Below, one piece after another: positions 15,988 to 25,377 of a DNA stretch of 64,000 bases. The stretch lies in the NCBI RefSeq assembly GCF_000430995.1, contig NZ_HF952018.1, positions 421,938 through 485,937 on the forward strand, read 5' to 3'. The translations under genes were made by a program, and so were the position numbers. Numbering within the stretch: position 1 is the first letter of the stretch; each line of letters starts with the position of its first letter. The notes under the pieces are model-generated. The model worked only from the letters and a program-made list of their open reading frames with translations, ran no database searches and was not told where the DNA came from. The DNA is from Thermobrachium celere DSM 8682 (lineage in GTDB: Bacteria; Bacillota; Clostridia; Clostridiales; Caloramatoraceae).

Positions 15988-16620
15988 GTGGATATATTAA
16001 TATATTTAATTTTTATATGTTTTGTATTAAGTATATTTGACTCTTACCTATTATTAAAAAGAAAAAAGTGGTTAAACATATTATTGGCATTGGTATTTTT
16101 AATATCTTCAATTAGGTATATTTTAATTTACTTATTTTTATCTGTAAAAAAATTAAATTCATTGTATTACTTAGGAAAATTAACTATATTACCAATACTT
16201 TTGTTTTCTATAGGTGTATACTGTGTATATTTAATTAATAGAAAATCAAAAATATCCACACCAGATAAAATATTAGTATTTATTTTGTTAATTTTAGAAT
16301 CATATATGATTTATAAACTACCCAATAACTTTATAAAGTATTATGGCGGTTTTAGATATGTATGTACGGGCGACTATAAAAACTACTTACTTATTTTAAT
16401 GGCATTCTTTTCAATATTCTTTATATTCATTGCATCAAATTATTTTAAGAATATACAGTCATCATATATGAAGTTCATAAATACATTATATATTGCTTCA
16501 TATATTATTTTCTTAGTTCAAGTAATATTAATATATATGGGTGTAGAAATTAAGACTTTAACTCTAATTCCAGAAGCTATCATCCTTCTAACAATGTTTG
16601 GTGATATATATAAAAATTAA
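15988..16620 (+). CDS. Hypothetical multi-pass membrane protein
   Basis: About 210 residues with six or seven hydrophobic segments (N-terminal YLIFICFVLSIFDSYLLL through C-terminal IIFLVQVILIYMGV) and few charged loops. No family recognised. The GTG at 15988 is 7 bases after AAGGGG; the ATG six bases earlier is too close to that site. It stands between the lipid kinase and a convergent DedA gene, with a shared terminator. Confidence 0.65.
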   Translation: MDILIYLIFICFVLSIFDSYLLLKRKKWLNILLALVFLISSIRYILIYLFLSVKKLNSLYYLGKLTILPILLFSIGVYCVYLINRKSKISTPDKILVFILLILESYMIYKLPNNFIKYYGGFRYVCTGDYKNYLLILMAFFSIFFIFIASNYFKNIQSSYMKFINTLYIASYIIFLVQVILIYMGVEIKTLTLIPEAIILLTMFGDIYKN

Positions 16621-16624
16621 TCAA

Positions 16625-16659
16625 AAATCCCTAAGAAAGTAAAAATTTCTTAGGGATTT
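16625..16659. terminator. Bidirectional terminator
   Basis: AAATCCCTAAGAAA/TTTCTTAGGGATTT, 14 bp perfect, loop GTAAAAA. It serves the membrane protein gene and the convergent DedA gene. Confidence 0.88.
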
Positions 16660-16662
16660 AAT

Positions 16663-17283
16663 TTATGCTCTATTTTTTCTTAATTTTTTCTGTAATACCC
16701 AATAGATTGAAAATAAAATAGATATCATTACAACTATCAATCTGTAATATTCCTTTATAGAGGCTTTTATTATATCCATATTATCGCCAGTTATAGCACC
16801 AGCAGTAAAGAGCATTGTATTATGTAGTATATTTGCAATAAGTATAGATAGAAGAGCAGGTATAAATTGAAGTTTAAATATACCTGCTGCAATAAATGTA
16901 AGTGAACCAAGTCCAGGAATGAATTTATTTATTAAAATGAAAAATACACCATATTTTCTAAATAGATTTTCAAGTTTATGTATTTTATCTATATTAAATA
17001 ATCTAATTAAATATTTGTTGTTTAAAACATAGTCAGACTTTTTATAGCTAAAATAATAAAGAAACATACTACTTAAAAATGAGCCAAGTAGTGTACTAAG
17101 GAGCATAAAATATTTATTAAATCCCATTCTATAGGTTAGATACCCTTGAAAAATAGTAATTGTATCTCCAGGGTAAGGAGGAAAAAGTATCTGTAAGCAT
17201 GAATTAAAAAAGAAGAATATATATGTTGCAAAGTAGTTTTTATCAGCAATTGATTTAATAAATATTAGTATTTGCCTCTCCAT
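16663..17283 (-). CDS. DedA family membrane protein
   Basis: 206 residues with the DedA/SNARE-associated pattern: amphipathic ILFPPYPGDTITIFQGYL near residue 31, a GSFLSSMFLYYFSYKKSD segment, and RKYGVFFILINKFIPGLGSLTFIAAGI around 113-138. DedA proteins are linked to undecaprenyl-phosphate or phospholipid flipping. The glutamate usually found in the first signature (PxPGE) is replaced by D in PYPGD. It starts three bases after the YgiQ gene stop (TGA TAA ATG), so it is the second gene of that operon. Confidence 0.85.
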   Translation of the reverse strand: MERQILIFIKSIADKNYFATYIFFFFNSCLQILFPPYPGDTITIFQGYLTYRMGFNKYFMLLSTLLGSFLSSMFLYYFSYKKSDYVLNNKYLIRLFNIDKIHKLENLFRKYGVFFILINKFIPGLGSLTFIAAGIFKLQFIPALLSILIANILHNTMLFTAGAITGDNMDIIKASIKEYYRLIVVMISILFSIYWVLQKKLRKNRA

Positions 17284-17286
17284 TTA

Positions 17287-19101
17287 TCATCTACCTTTTT
17301 TAATTTTAGATTTTTTAGGAGGAATTAAACATTTTTTACCATAACCGATTAAATCTTGTCTTCCAGCTAATGTTAATGCCTTGTAAACCAATTCATAGTT
17401 TTTAGGATCTCTAAATTGAAGCAGCGCTCTTTGCATTTCTTTTTCTTCTCTTGTTTTTGGAACGTAAACCTTTTCGCCTGTTAATGGATTGATTTCAGTA
17501 TAGTACATTGTGGTTGATAAACTACCAGGAGTGGGATAAAAGTCTTGTACTTGCTCTGGATTATATCCCATATCCCTTATATATTCTGCAAGTTCTATGG
17601 CACTTTTAAGGGTACTTCCAGGATGACTGGACATAAGGTAAGGAACAAGATATTGGTTTAGTTTAAATTTTTTATTCTTTTCAAAGTACTTTTTAACAAA
17701 GGCATCATATACCCTTCTGTTTGGTTTTCCCATAAGGTATAAAACTTCATTACATATATGTTCTGGAGCAACCTTTAACTGACCACTTATATGATGTTTT
17801 ATAAGTTCATCAAAAAAGGCTTCATTTTTGTCAAGCATAAGGTAGTCGTATCTTATTCCAGATCTTATAAAGACCTTTTTAATTCCTTTTATTTTCCTTA
17901 TTTTTCTTAACAAACTTAAATATTCTGAATGATCAACTTCAAGGTTTTTACATGGAGTAGGGAAAAGGCATTGCCTGTTTTTACAAATACCATGTTCTAG
18001 CTGCTTTTTACATGAAGGTCTTCTAAAATTAGCTGTTGGACCACCTACATCGTGTATATATCCTTTAAAGTTAGGTAGTTTTGATAATGTTTCTGCTTCC
18101 TTTAATATTGATTCTTGGCTTCTTGCTTGAATAACTCTACCTTGATGAAAGTTTAATGCACAGAAAGAACAGCCACCAAAACATCCTCTATGGGAGGTTA
18201 TGCTAAACTCAACTTCTTTAAGAGCAGGTATTCCGCCTTGTGATTTATAAATAGGATGGTATGTACGAGTATATGGTAGTGAGTATATAAAATCCATTTC
18301 TTCTTGAGTTAATGGTAACGAAGGTGGATTTTGAACGATGTATTGATTTCCATGTTTTTGAATAAGCATCTTTCCCTTTACTGCGTCCTGCTCCTCATAT
18401 TGAATTTTAAATGCTTCAGCATATTTCTTTTTATCTTTGGACACATCTTCAAAACTAGGAAGAAGGATGTAGTCTTTAAGATTACTTATGTCTGAAGTTA
18501 AATAACATGTTCCACGTATATCTTTTATATCTTTAATATTTTTTCCAAACTGTATAAGGTTTAGAATTTCCATTATTGGTTTTTCGCCCATTCCATATAT
18601 AAGTAGGTCAGCACTGCTATCTACTAATATAGAGTTTCTAACTTTGTCGTCCCAATAGTCGTAGTGTGCAAATCTTCTAAGACTAGCTTCAATGCCCCCA
18701 ATAATTATTGGTACATCTTTATATGCTTCTCTTAACCTATTACAATATACAATGACTGCTCTATCTGGTCTATATCCAGACTTTCCACCTGGTGAATATG
18801 CATCGGTATTTCTCTTCTTTTTATGTGCAGTATAATGGTTTACCATAGAATCTATATTTCCTGACGAAACCAAAAAGGCTATTTTAGGTTTTCCAAGCCT
18901 CATGAAATCATCTTTACTTTTCCAATTTGGCTGAGGAATTATTCCAATTGTAAACCCCATACTTTCAATAAGCCTTGTTATTATTGCATGGCCAAAGGAA
19001 GGGTGATCCACATATGCATCACCAGATATGTATATAAAATCTAGTTGTTCTATTCCTCTTTTTTTCATATCCTCTTTACTGATAGGTAAAAAATCTGCCA
19101 T
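17287..19101 (-). CDS. YgiQ family radical SAM protein
   Basis: 604 residues, typical for the family. The radical SAM cluster motif CFGGCSFC gives C307, C311 and C314. The N-terminal ~200 residues ([45 protein letters not shown]) form the cobalamin-binding-like part, and the C-terminal [19 protein letters not shown] is diagnostic. YgiQ proteins are widespread, with unknown substrate. The start follows GAGGTGATAAT. It is cotranscribed with dedA downstream. Identity is sure, reaction is not. Confidence 0.93.
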   Translation of the reverse strand: MADFLPISKEDMKKRGIEQLDFIYISGDAYVDHPSFGHAIITRLIESMGFTIGIIPQPNWKSKDDFMRLGKPKIAFLVSSGNIDSMVNHYTAHKKKRNTDAYSPGGKSGYRPDRAVIVYCNRLREAYKDVPIIIGGIEASLRRFAHYDYWDDKVRNSILVDSSADLLIYGMGEKPIMEILNLIQFGKNIKDIKDIRGTCYLTSDISNLKDYILLPSFEDVSKDKKKYAEAFKIQYEEQDAVKGKMLIQKHGNQYIVQNPPSLPLTQEEMDFIYSLPYTRTYHPIYKSQGGIPALKEVEFSITSHRGCFGGCSFCALNFHQGRVIQARSQESILKEAETLSKLPNFKGYIHDVGGPTANFRRPSCKKQLEHGICKNRQCLFPTPCKNLEVDHSEYLSLLRKIRKIKGIKKVFIRSGIRYDYLMLDKNEAFFDELIKHHISGQLKVAPEHICNEVLYLMGKPNRRVYDAFVKKYFEKNKKFKLNQYLVPYLMSSHPGSTLKSAIELAEYIRDMGYNPEQVQDFYPTPGSLSTTMYYTEINPLTGEKVYVPKTREEKEMQRALLQFRDPKNYELVYKALTLAGRQDLIGYGKKCLIPPKKSKIKKGR

Positions 19102-19222
19102 ATTATCACCTCAGTTTGTATTGTTTAAGTATTATATCATAAAAATAAATATATAAAAAGAAATTAGATATAGTTTCAAAGTTATGCTAAAATAAATATG
19201 ATTTTAATAAGGTGGTGGTAAT

Positions 19223-20254
19223 TTGAGAAGATTAACTGTAATAGTTTCTATAATTTTATTATTTCTTTTTGGATACTACATATATGATGCTGAAATACAA
19301 GAAAAAAGTGAAAATATAATAGAAAATATAAAATGGTGTCCTGATAATAGCAAGGTTGCACTAAAATTCAATAATCAATACAAGATCATGGATTTAAAAG
19401 GAAAGGTTTTGTATACAATCGAAGAAAGTTTAATAAAATACAAAAACTATGCATGGATATTAAAAAATGATGATTGGTATTTTACAGAGTTTAAAGTTGA
19501 TGAACCTCCAAAGAGTTTAAAGCCTGTTGAAGGGAAAATAGATGGAACTTTGTATAATCCCATATATAATAGCTCAGGCAATATAATTTTAGATGATGAA
19601 ATTATTAATTCAAAATATTATATAATTGCGGTAGATAAAAAGACAGGAGAATATAATAAAATTATATATTTAGAAGATGCTTCTTCAATAGATTTGCTAT
19701 ACATTGATAAATATAAAACAGTTATAAAAGTCACAGAAAACAATATAGATAAACTTTATTTATTAGATATAAATAAGGGATATAATATTTATAGTTTGGA
19801 TAATCTAAATTTTTCACAAGCTTTAACTAAGTTGAGTTTTAAAGAAAATGGTATATCAATAATCAATAATTATAAATACAATAATATCTATGTAATTTAT
19901 TTAAATTTAAAAGAATTGAACATTATATACAAGGATTTACAGACTAACAATTACTATTTTATTGATTTAAATAATAAATTTAAAATAGAAGTTTCAGATA
20001 TTTATTTGGCTTTGGTTGATAAAAATATAATATATGCTGTCTCTAAAACAGGGGATACCTTTAGGATATATAAGATTGATACCAAGAAGAATGAATATAC
20101 AAATTTATATAAAAGCAATAACCTTATAGAGAATATAAGACTGGTAAATGGACAATTGTATTTTACTGAGCTTAATATATTAAACAATATTAGTGCTTAT
20201 AAGCTCTTTAAATACTATAATGGCAGTATTACAGAAGTTACGTTAAAAGATTAG
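19223..20254 (+). CDS. Hypothetical membrane-anchored protein
   Basis: 343 residues. The N-terminal RRLTVIVSIILLFLFGYYIYDA is a membrane anchor or uncleaved signal, with the rest outside. The remainder alternates short strands, with repeated D-x-K-x-G turns (VDKKTGEYNKIIYL, YKIDTKKNEYTNLYKSNN), suggesting a beta-propeller of the type seen in DUF5050/TolB-like proteins, but no family is certain. The start is TTG, preceded by AAGGTGGTGG. It stands alone before a terminator. Function unknown. Confidence 0.7.
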   Translation: MRRLTVIVSIILLFLFGYYIYDAEIQEKSENIIENIKWCPDNSKVALKFNNQYKIMDLKGKVLYTIEESLIKYKNYAWILKNDDWYFTEFKVDEPPKSLKPVEGKIDGTLYNPIYNSSGNIILDDEIINSKYYIIAVDKKTGEYNKIIYLEDASSIDLLYIDKYKTVIKVTENNIDKLYLLDINKGYNIYSLDNLNFSQALTKLSFKENGISIINNYKYNNIYVIYLNLKELNIIYKDLQTNNYYFIDLNNKFKIEVSDIYLALVDKNIIYAVSKTGDTFRIYKIDTKKNEYTNLYKSNNLIENIRLVNGQLYFTELNILNNISAYKLFKYYNGSITEVTLKD

Positions 20255-20281
20255 TGATATTATTTTTATTATAATGAGTTT

Positions 20282-20331
20282 TAAGCCCCATGAATGGACT
20301 AAAAGTTTTTTGGATCCATTCATGGGGTTTA
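20282..20331 (+). terminator. Terminator hairpin
   Basis: Arms around AAGCCCCATGAATGGA and TCCATTCATGGGGTTT with a 16-base loop, followed by AGTCTTTG. An alternative short pairing GACTAAA/TTTAGTC is also possible. Confidence 0.75.
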
Positions 20332-20439
20332 GTCTTTGTAAAAGTATATAAGTTTGAAAGAGTATGTTAATGTTCTTATAATTTTACTCATTTTTTTTAT
20401 TTAATTGGGAATAATAAGTTATCAGAGGAGGGATGTGCA

Positions 20440-21108
20440 TTGAAGAAGTTATTTTTAGTTTCATGGGTGGCATTTATGATTTATTTTGCATATTTTATTA
20501 CTACAAGTGTTATGGCACAAACATATTCCTATGGTTCTAAAGGAGATGTTGTAAGGGAAATTCAGACAAGACTAAAAAGATGGGGCTATTACACAGGAGC
20601 AGTTGATGGGATTTATGGATACCAAACCTATGTTGCAGTTAAAAACTTTCAAAGAAAAAATGGGCTATATCCAGATGGTGTTGCTGGTCCAAAGACATTA
20701 GCAGCACTTGGTATAAACGTTTCACAAAGTAAAACTCAGACTACATCTGGACCAGGTTCTCAAAATTTAGATCTTCTTACAAGGGTAATAAATGGAGAAG
20801 CAAGAGGAGAACCATATATTGGTCAAGTTGCTGTTGGAGGAGTCGTACTAAATAGAGTAAGGGATCCAAGATTTCCTTCAACAATACCAGGAGTAGTATA
20901 CCAACCTGGTGCCTTTACAGCTGTAGCAGATGGTCAAATTAATGCAGCAGTTGTAGATAGTTCAAGAAAAGCTGCAGTAGATGCTTTAAATGGCTGGGAT
21001 CCATCGGGCGGTGCGATATACTATTATAATCCAGAAAAGACAACAAATAAATGGATTTTATCAAGACCTGTTATAAAGGTCATAGGAAAACATATATTTT
21101 GTAAATAA
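20440..21108 (+). CDS. sleB: Spore cortex-lytic enzyme SleB
   Basis: 222 residues. A signal peptide covers residues ~1-25 (to VMA/QTY). Residues ~30-85 are a peptidoglycan-binding domain (GSKGDVVREIQTRLKRWGYY, DGIYGYQTYVAVKNFQ, DGVAGPKTLAALG). Residues ~110-222 are the hydrolase_2 catalytic domain, with the probable catalytic Glu in VINGEARGEP and the family features VVLNRVRDPRFPSTIPGVV. SleB breaks muramic-delta-lactam cortex in germinating spores. The TTG start has GAGGAGG 8 bases upstream. No ypeB partner is adjacent, which is common outside Bacillus. Confidence 0.92.
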   Translation: MKKLFLVSWVAFMIYFAYFITTSVMAQTYSYGSKGDVVREIQTRLKRWGYYTGAVDGIYGYQTYVAVKNFQRKNGLYPDGVAGPKTLAALGINVSQSKTQTTSGPGSQNLDLLTRVINGEARGEPYIGQVAVGGVVLNRVRDPRFPSTIPGVVYQPGAFTAVADGQINAAVVDSSRKAAVDALNGWDPSGGAIYYYNPEKTTNKWILSRPVIKVIGKHIFCK

Positions 21109-21137
21109 AAATACATAAAAAAATTTAAAAATATTTA

Positions 21138-21166
21138 TTGATTTTTTTATAACATTTGCATATAAT
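21138..21166 (+). promoter_or_regulatory. Promoter of the cysK-cysE operon
   Basis: TTGATT at 21138-21143, 17 bp, TATAAT at 21161-21166, directly before the T-box leader. Confidence 0.7.
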
Positions 21167-21183
21167 ATAATTAAGAAATCCGA

Positions 21184-21460
21184 GTAAATTAATAGGAATT
21201 AAACACTGTGAAGAGGGAAAGTAGATTATATGAGGCTTTACAGAGAGGAACTCCTAGGCTGAGAGAGTTCTAAGCTGAATATAATTGAAGTGCCCCTTGG
21301 AGTGTTAGGCCGAAATTAAAGTAGGCTGTTACGGGTTCTCCCGTTATAGAGATAGGGCATGTTGGTGCCTGAAGACGAGATGGGCTTTTTTGCCTAAGCA
21401 GAGTGGAACCGCGGAAGTATACCTTCTGCCTCTGTATATACAGAGGTAGAAGGTTTTTTT
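21184..21460 (+). promoter_or_regulatory. T-box leader (cysteine specifier)
   Basis: The invariant T-box sequence is seen at 21401-21414 (GAGTGGAACCGCGG). The terminator hairpin, with ACCTTCTGCCTCTG and its complement, fills 21421-21452 and is followed by a run of seven T. In the upstream stem I region the specifier is probably TGC at 21291-21293 (GAAGTGCCCC), a cysteine codon, in accord with cysK and cysE downstream. Uncharged tRNA-Cys would stabilise the antiterminator and allow transcription. The specifier was chosen partly from gene context. Confidence 0.93.
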
Positions 21461-21493
21461 ATTGCAATAATATAGATTTAGGAGGGATATAAC

Positions 21494-22411
21494 ATGATTT
21501 TAAATAGTATCTATGAAGCTATAGGAAAAACACCTATTGTAAAATTAAATAATATAGTTGATAAAGATAGCGCAGAAATTTATGTAAAGGTAGAATTTTT
21601 TAACCCAGGGGGAAGCGTTAAGGATAGGATAGCTTTAAATATGATTGAGGAAGCAGAAAAAGAGGGACTACTAAAAAAGGGAGACACAATCATAGAACCT
21701 ACGAGTGGAAATACAGGTATTGGACTTGCTATGGTTTGTGCAGCAAAGGGCTATAGATTAATTTTGGTTATGCCAGAGACTATGAGTATTGAAAGAAGAA
21801 GAATACTGAAGGCATATGGTGCTGAGCTGATTTTAACAGAAGGCTCTAAGGGAATGAAGGGAGCTGTTGAAAAGGCTATTCAGCTTGCAGAAGAAAAGGG
21901 CTACTTTATGCCTATGCAGTTTGAAAATATATATAATCCTAAAGCACACATGAAAACAACAGCACTTGAAATTTTAGATGATATGGAAGGAAAAATTGAT
22001 ATGTTTATAGCTGGGGTTGGAACAGGAGGTACAATAACAGGAGTTGGAGAGGTATTAAAGCAAAAAATAAAAGATATAAAAATTGTTGCGGTTGAACCCA
22101 AGGATTCAGCAGTATTATCTGGAGGAAGCCCAGGACCTCACAAAATTCAAGGAATTGGAGCTGGTTTTATACCTAAAATATTAAATAGAGATGTAATAGA
22201 TGAGATAGTTGCAGTTTCAAATGAGGACGCTATGGAATATGCTAGACTTTTGGCTAAAAAGGAGGGTATTTTAGTAGGAATTTCATCAGGAGCAGCCCTT
22301 TATGCCGCAGTATTAAAGGCAAAAGAGTTAGGAAAAGGAAAAAGAATAGTTGTAATACTACCAGATACAGGAGAAAGATATCTATCAACAGAATTATTTA
22401 GTGAGGAGTGA
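21494..22411 (+). CDS. cysK: Cysteine synthase (O-acetylserine sulfhydrylase)
   Basis: 305 residues, normal for CysK. PLP-binding lysine is K43 in GGSVKDR; the phosphate-binding [10 protein letters not shown] loop and [11 protein letters not shown] asparagine loop are present. It makes cysteine from O-acetylserine and sulfide. AGGAGGGATATAAC precedes the ATG. It is controlled by the cysteine T-box and overlaps cysE, which makes its substrate. Confidence 0.96.
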   Translation: MILNSIYEAIGKTPIVKLNNIVDKDSAEIYVKVEFFNPGGSVKDRIALNMIEEAEKEGLLKKGDTIIEPTSGNTGIGLAMVCAAKGYRLILVMPETMSIERRRILKAYGAELILTEGSKGMKGAVEKAIQLAEEKGYFMPMQFENIYNPKAHMKTTALEILDDMEGKIDMFIAGVGTGGTITGVGEVLKQKIKDIKIVAVEPKDSAVLSGGSPGPHKIQGIGAGFIPKILNRDVIDEIVAVSNEDAMEYARLLAKKEGILVGISSGAALYAAVLKAKELGKGKRIVVILPDTGERYLSTELFSEE

Positions 22412-22416
22412 TGTCT

Positions 22417-22968
22417 ATGTTTAAAACCTTCTATAATGAAGTTAAAAATATAATGGAAAAGGATCCAGCAGCAAAAAATATGCTTGAAGTTATACTATGT
22501 TATCCTGGTCTTTATGCAGTTTTATTTTACAGATTAGCCCATAGATTATATAAAAGAAGGATGTTTGTTCTTGCACGTTTAATTTCTCAGATAGCAAGAA
22601 ATCTAACAGGAATAGAGATTCATCCAGGTGCAAAAATAGGAAGAGGACTATTTATTGATCATGGTATGGGTGTGGTAATTGGTGAAACTGCTGAAGTTGG
22701 AGATAATGTTACAATTTATCATGGAGTTACTTTAGGAGGAACAGGTAAGGATAAGGGAAAGAGACATCCGACTGTTGGGAATAACGTAGTAATAGGTGCA
22801 GGTGCCAAAGTTTTAGGACCTATTACAATTGGAGATAATGTTAAAATAGGGGCAAATGCAGTTGTTTTAAAAAATGTTCCTCCTAATGTAACAGTAGTTG
22901 GAATTCCAGCTAAAATAGTAAGAGCTAAAGATAATAACGTAGTTTATTTAGAGGACTATGTTATATAG
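22417..22968 (+). CDS. cysE: Serine O-acetyltransferase
   Basis: 183 residues, the short (EpsC/CysE) form usual in Gram-positives. The left-handed beta-helix hexapeptide repeats run from ~[25 protein letters not shown] through VTLGGTG and IGAGAKVLG; the active-site [10 protein letters not shown] is seen. It transfers acetyl from acetyl-CoA to serine. The ATG at 22417 is 8 bases after GAGGAG; an ATG six bases earlier is too near. It follows cysK, the reverse of the cysE-cysK order common in Bacillus. The 3' end overlaps the convergent DUF503 gene by 8 bases. Confidence 0.95.
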   Translation: MFKTFYNEVKNIMEKDPAAKNMLEVILCYPGLYAVLFYRLAHRLYKRRMFVLARLISQIARNLTGIEIHPGAKIGRGLFIDHGMGVVIGETAEVGDNVTIYHGVTLGGTGKDKGKRHPTVGNNVVIGAGAKVLGPITIGDNVKIGANAVVLKNVPPNVTVVGIPAKIVRAKDNNVVYLEDYVI

Positions 22969-23242
22969 TATTTACAAAAATATCAACAATTTCTGCTCTT
23001 CCGTCCCTTTCTATGATATTTATTACAGAATTTATTTGAGTATCAACAATCTTTTTATCGTTAGATATAGTGGCAACTCCTATTTGAGCAAGTTGCCACT
23101 TATCATTTAATCCTACTTCAGCACAGGAAACATTCAAATTTGTTCTTATTTTACTTAAAATACTTTTTATTATTTGCCTTTTTTCCTTAAGGGATGAAGG
23201 TGAATAAAGCATTAGCGTTATTGTAGCATATCCTATAATCAT
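22961..23242 (-). CDS. DUF503 family (YlxP-like) protein
   Basis: 93 residues. The DUF503 pattern is clear: [50 protein letters not shown]. Small ferredoxin-like fold proteins of this family often sit beside infB/rbfA; here it is instead the last gene after queG and yvlD-like genes. AAAGGAG precedes the ATG. Function unknown, probably RNA- or ribosome-related. Confidence 0.88.
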   Translation of the reverse strand: MIIGYATITLMLYSPSSLKEKRQIIKSILSKIRTNLNVSCAEVGLNDKWQLAQIGVATISNDKKIVDTQINSVINIIERDGRAEIVDIFVNTI

Positions 23243-23254
23243 ATTAACTCTCCT

Positions 23255-23599
23255 TTATTCTAAAAATAGGAAACTAAGAATGGCACTTACTACTGAAATA
23301 ATTATTGATGCAATTATAGCAGAACCTAAACCTGCAATGAAAAAGCCCTTTGTTATTGAAGCTACTATTAAAAGCATTAGTCCATTTATAACGAATGTAA
23401 AAAGTCCTAGAGTCATTAAATTTATAGGAAGAGAAAATAATAAAAATATAGGTCTAATTAGGGCATTAACAATTCCTAGAATTAAGGCAGCAACTAATGC
23501 GGTGATAAAATCTCTAATTTCTACGCCCTTAACAAAGGATGCAGTTAAATATATAGCAGCAGCGTTTAGAATAAGTTTAGTTAAAAAACCCTTTTTCAT
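23255..23599 (-). CDS. Phage holin family / YvlD-like membrane protein
   Basis: 114 residues with four hydrophobic segments, and the family signature GIVNALIRPIFLLFSLPINLMTLGLFTFVINGLML (COG1950, YvlD). Despite the family name, it is a chromosomal membrane protein; it has been tied to envelope stress in Bacillus. Its start overlaps the queG stop (ATGA), showing translational coupling. Confidence 0.88.
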   Translation of the reverse strand: MKKGFLTKLILNAAAIYLTASFVKGVEIRDFITALVAALILGIVNALIRPIFLLFSLPINLMTLGLFTFVINGLMLLIVASITKGFFIAGLGSAIIASIIISVVSAILSFLFLE

Positions 23600-24597
23600 T
23601 CTTCCCCCTCCAATTTTTTTAATGAGTTTTTTATGTATCCTTCAAAACTATTATCCATTGAGATATTTTTAAGTAGAGAAGTATATTTTTTATTTTTTGA
23701 ATTTCCCATAGCTATAATTAAGTTTCTTTGAAGAATTTTTTTACCCCTCCAACCTGAAGAAGTACTTCTAAAGGTTTTATTAAATTGGCTATTTGACATT
23801 TTTAAAAAATCCTCTTCATTAATATTAATATTCCATTCCTCAGGTAAAAAGTCTAATATATTTGATTTTTGTGCTTTTATATTAAATGGACATACATCTT
23901 GACAGGTATCACAACCGTAAATCCTAAGTCCCATTTTTTCTTGTTCTATAGCTGTTAAGTCTCCTTTTTTTTGTGTAATATAAGATAAACATTTATTAGA
24001 GTTTATAAAGTACTCCTCTTCTATAGCACCCATCGGGCATGATTTAATACATATTGTACAGCTTCCACAAAGCGATTTTTTAGGAGTGGATGGTTCTATA
24101 TATAGATCAGTTAATATTTCACCTAAAAATACAAAAGAACCATATTTTTCTGTTATTATTGTTGAATTTTTACCATAAAAACCTATACCACACATATAGG
24201 CTATTTCTCTATCATGAAATGGACCAGTATCAACAAATGAAATTGTTTTTGCGTTGTAATTATTTTGTAAAAACTCTTCAATAAGTTTTAACTTCTGTTT
24301 GAGTACAATATGATAATCTTTTCCTAGTGATGCCTTTGAAAAATAAGGTTTGGATTTATCAATTTCAATGGTTTTATAAGGCAATGCAATTGATATAAAT
24401 GTTTTAGCATCCTCCATGTAATCTTTAATATTAATTCTTTTTTCTATATCATTTATTTGGAATTCACAATTGTATTTCATTTTTAAATTATGGGATAATC
24501 TATTAATAAAATCGTTAGAAAAATTAGCACTGCAAAATCCAATATATTCAATTCCAATGGATCTAGCAAAGTCAATAATTTCTTCCTTTATTGACAA
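23596..24597 (-). CDS. queG: Epoxyqueuosine reductase
   Basis: 333 residues from the TTG at 24597 (AAGGATGGTG upstream; weak spacing, so the start is less sure; an upstream extension of seven codons exists). Two [4Fe-4S] motifs: CGSCTICIKSCP and, with the partner cysteine, CDTCQDVCPFN. The cobalamin region contains the DTGPFHDREIAY signature. It performs the last step in making queuosine in tRNA. The length is at the short side because the C-terminal HEAT repeat is abbreviated. It is the first gene of queG-yvlD-DUF503. Confidence 0.9.
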   Translation of the reverse strand: MSIKEEIIDFARSIGIEYIGFCSANFSNDFINRLSHNLKMKYNCEFQINDIEKRINIKDYMEDAKTFISIALPYKTIEIDKSKPYFSKASLGKDYHIVLKQKLKLIEEFLQNNYNAKTISFVDTGPFHDREIAYMCGIGFYGKNSTIITEKYGSFVFLGEILTDLYIEPSTPKKSLCGSCTICIKSCPMGAIEEEYFINSNKCLSYITQKKGDLTAIEQEKMGLRIYGCDTCQDVCPFNIKAQKSNILDFLPEEWNININEEDFLKMSNSQFNKTFRSTSSGWRGKKILQRNLIIAMGNSKNKKYTSLLKNISMDNSFEGYIKNSLKKLEGEE

Positions 24598-24624
24598 TTT
24601 ATACACCATCCTTAACAATGTTTA

Positions 24625-24652
24625 TTGAAAAATAAAGCTATTATGTTAAAAT
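24625..24652 (+). promoter_or_regulatory. Promoter of nth
   Basis: TTGAAA at 24625-24630, 16-bp spacer, TAAAAT at 24647-24652; 34 bp before the nth start. Confidence 0.5.
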
Positions 24653-24686
24653 GATTTTAGCTATAAATTTATTTTAGGTGATGTAT

Positions 24687-25331
24687 ATGGAAAAAACAAG
24701 GGTTAATAGGATTTTAGAGGTACTTGATAAATATTATGGTCATTTAGGTTGTGCACTAAATTTTAATACTCCCTTTGAGCTATTGGTTGCAACAATGCTT
24801 TCAGCCCAGACTACAGATATAACTGTAAACAAAGCAACAGAAGTTTTATTTAAAAGATACAACAAACCTCAAGATTTTGCAAATATGTCTCAGGAGGAAC
24901 TAGAGGGATACATAAAAAGTTGTGGATTTTATAAAAATAAGGCAAAAAATATAATTGCTGCAAGTAAAATGATAATTGAAAAGTATGGAGGAGAAGTACC
25001 TAATTCATTAGAGGAGTTAACTAAACTTCCAGGTGTTGGTAGAAAAACGGCAAATGTTGTTTTATCAAATGCCTTTGGAATGGATGCTATTGCAGTAGAT
25101 ACCCATGTATTCAGGGTATCAAACAGGATAGGGCTTGCAAAATCTGATGATGTATTAGATACAGAAGAACAGCTTATGGAGAATATTCCAAAAAAAATGT
25201 GGTCTAGAGCACATCACATGCTTATATGGCATGGTAGAAATATCTGCACTGCTAGAAATCCAAAATGTACAGAGTGTCCCATTAATAATCTGTGTGCTTT
25301 TTTCTTAGAAAATAATAGAAAAAATATTTAA
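24687..25331 (+). CDS. nth: Endonuclease III
   Basis: 214 residues from the ATG at 24687 (AGGTG six bases upstream). The helix-hairpin-helix LPGVGRKTANVVL holds the catalytic lysine, and the catalytic aspartate is in VDTHVFRV. The C-terminal [4Fe-4S] pattern C-x6-C-x2-C-x5-C is exact (CTARNPKCTECPINNLC). It removes oxidised pyrimidines and nicks abasic DNA. Confidence 0.96.
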   Translation: MEKTRVNRILEVLDKYYGHLGCALNFNTPFELLVATMLSAQTTDITVNKATEVLFKRYNKPQDFANMSQEELEGYIKSCGFYKNKAKNIIAASKMIIEKYGGEVPNSLEELTKLPGVGRKTANVVLSNAFGMDAIAVDTHVFRVSNRIGLAKSDDVLDTEEQLMENIPKKMWSRAHHMLIWHGRNICTARNPKCTECPINNLCAFFLENNRKNI

Positions 25332-25377
25332 ATATTTAGTTATAATGGTATAATGTATAAATAGAAGGAGTGATAGC

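Noticed and set aside
20282-20331. Riboswitch-like alternative pairing before sleB
   Set aside because: Two exclusive stems are possible, but the region is 110 bp upstream and is explained as the terminator of the previous gene.
23255-23599. Phage holin as a sign of a prophage
   Set aside because: The sequence is of the YvlD-like chromosomal family, overlaps queG, and there are no other phage genes.
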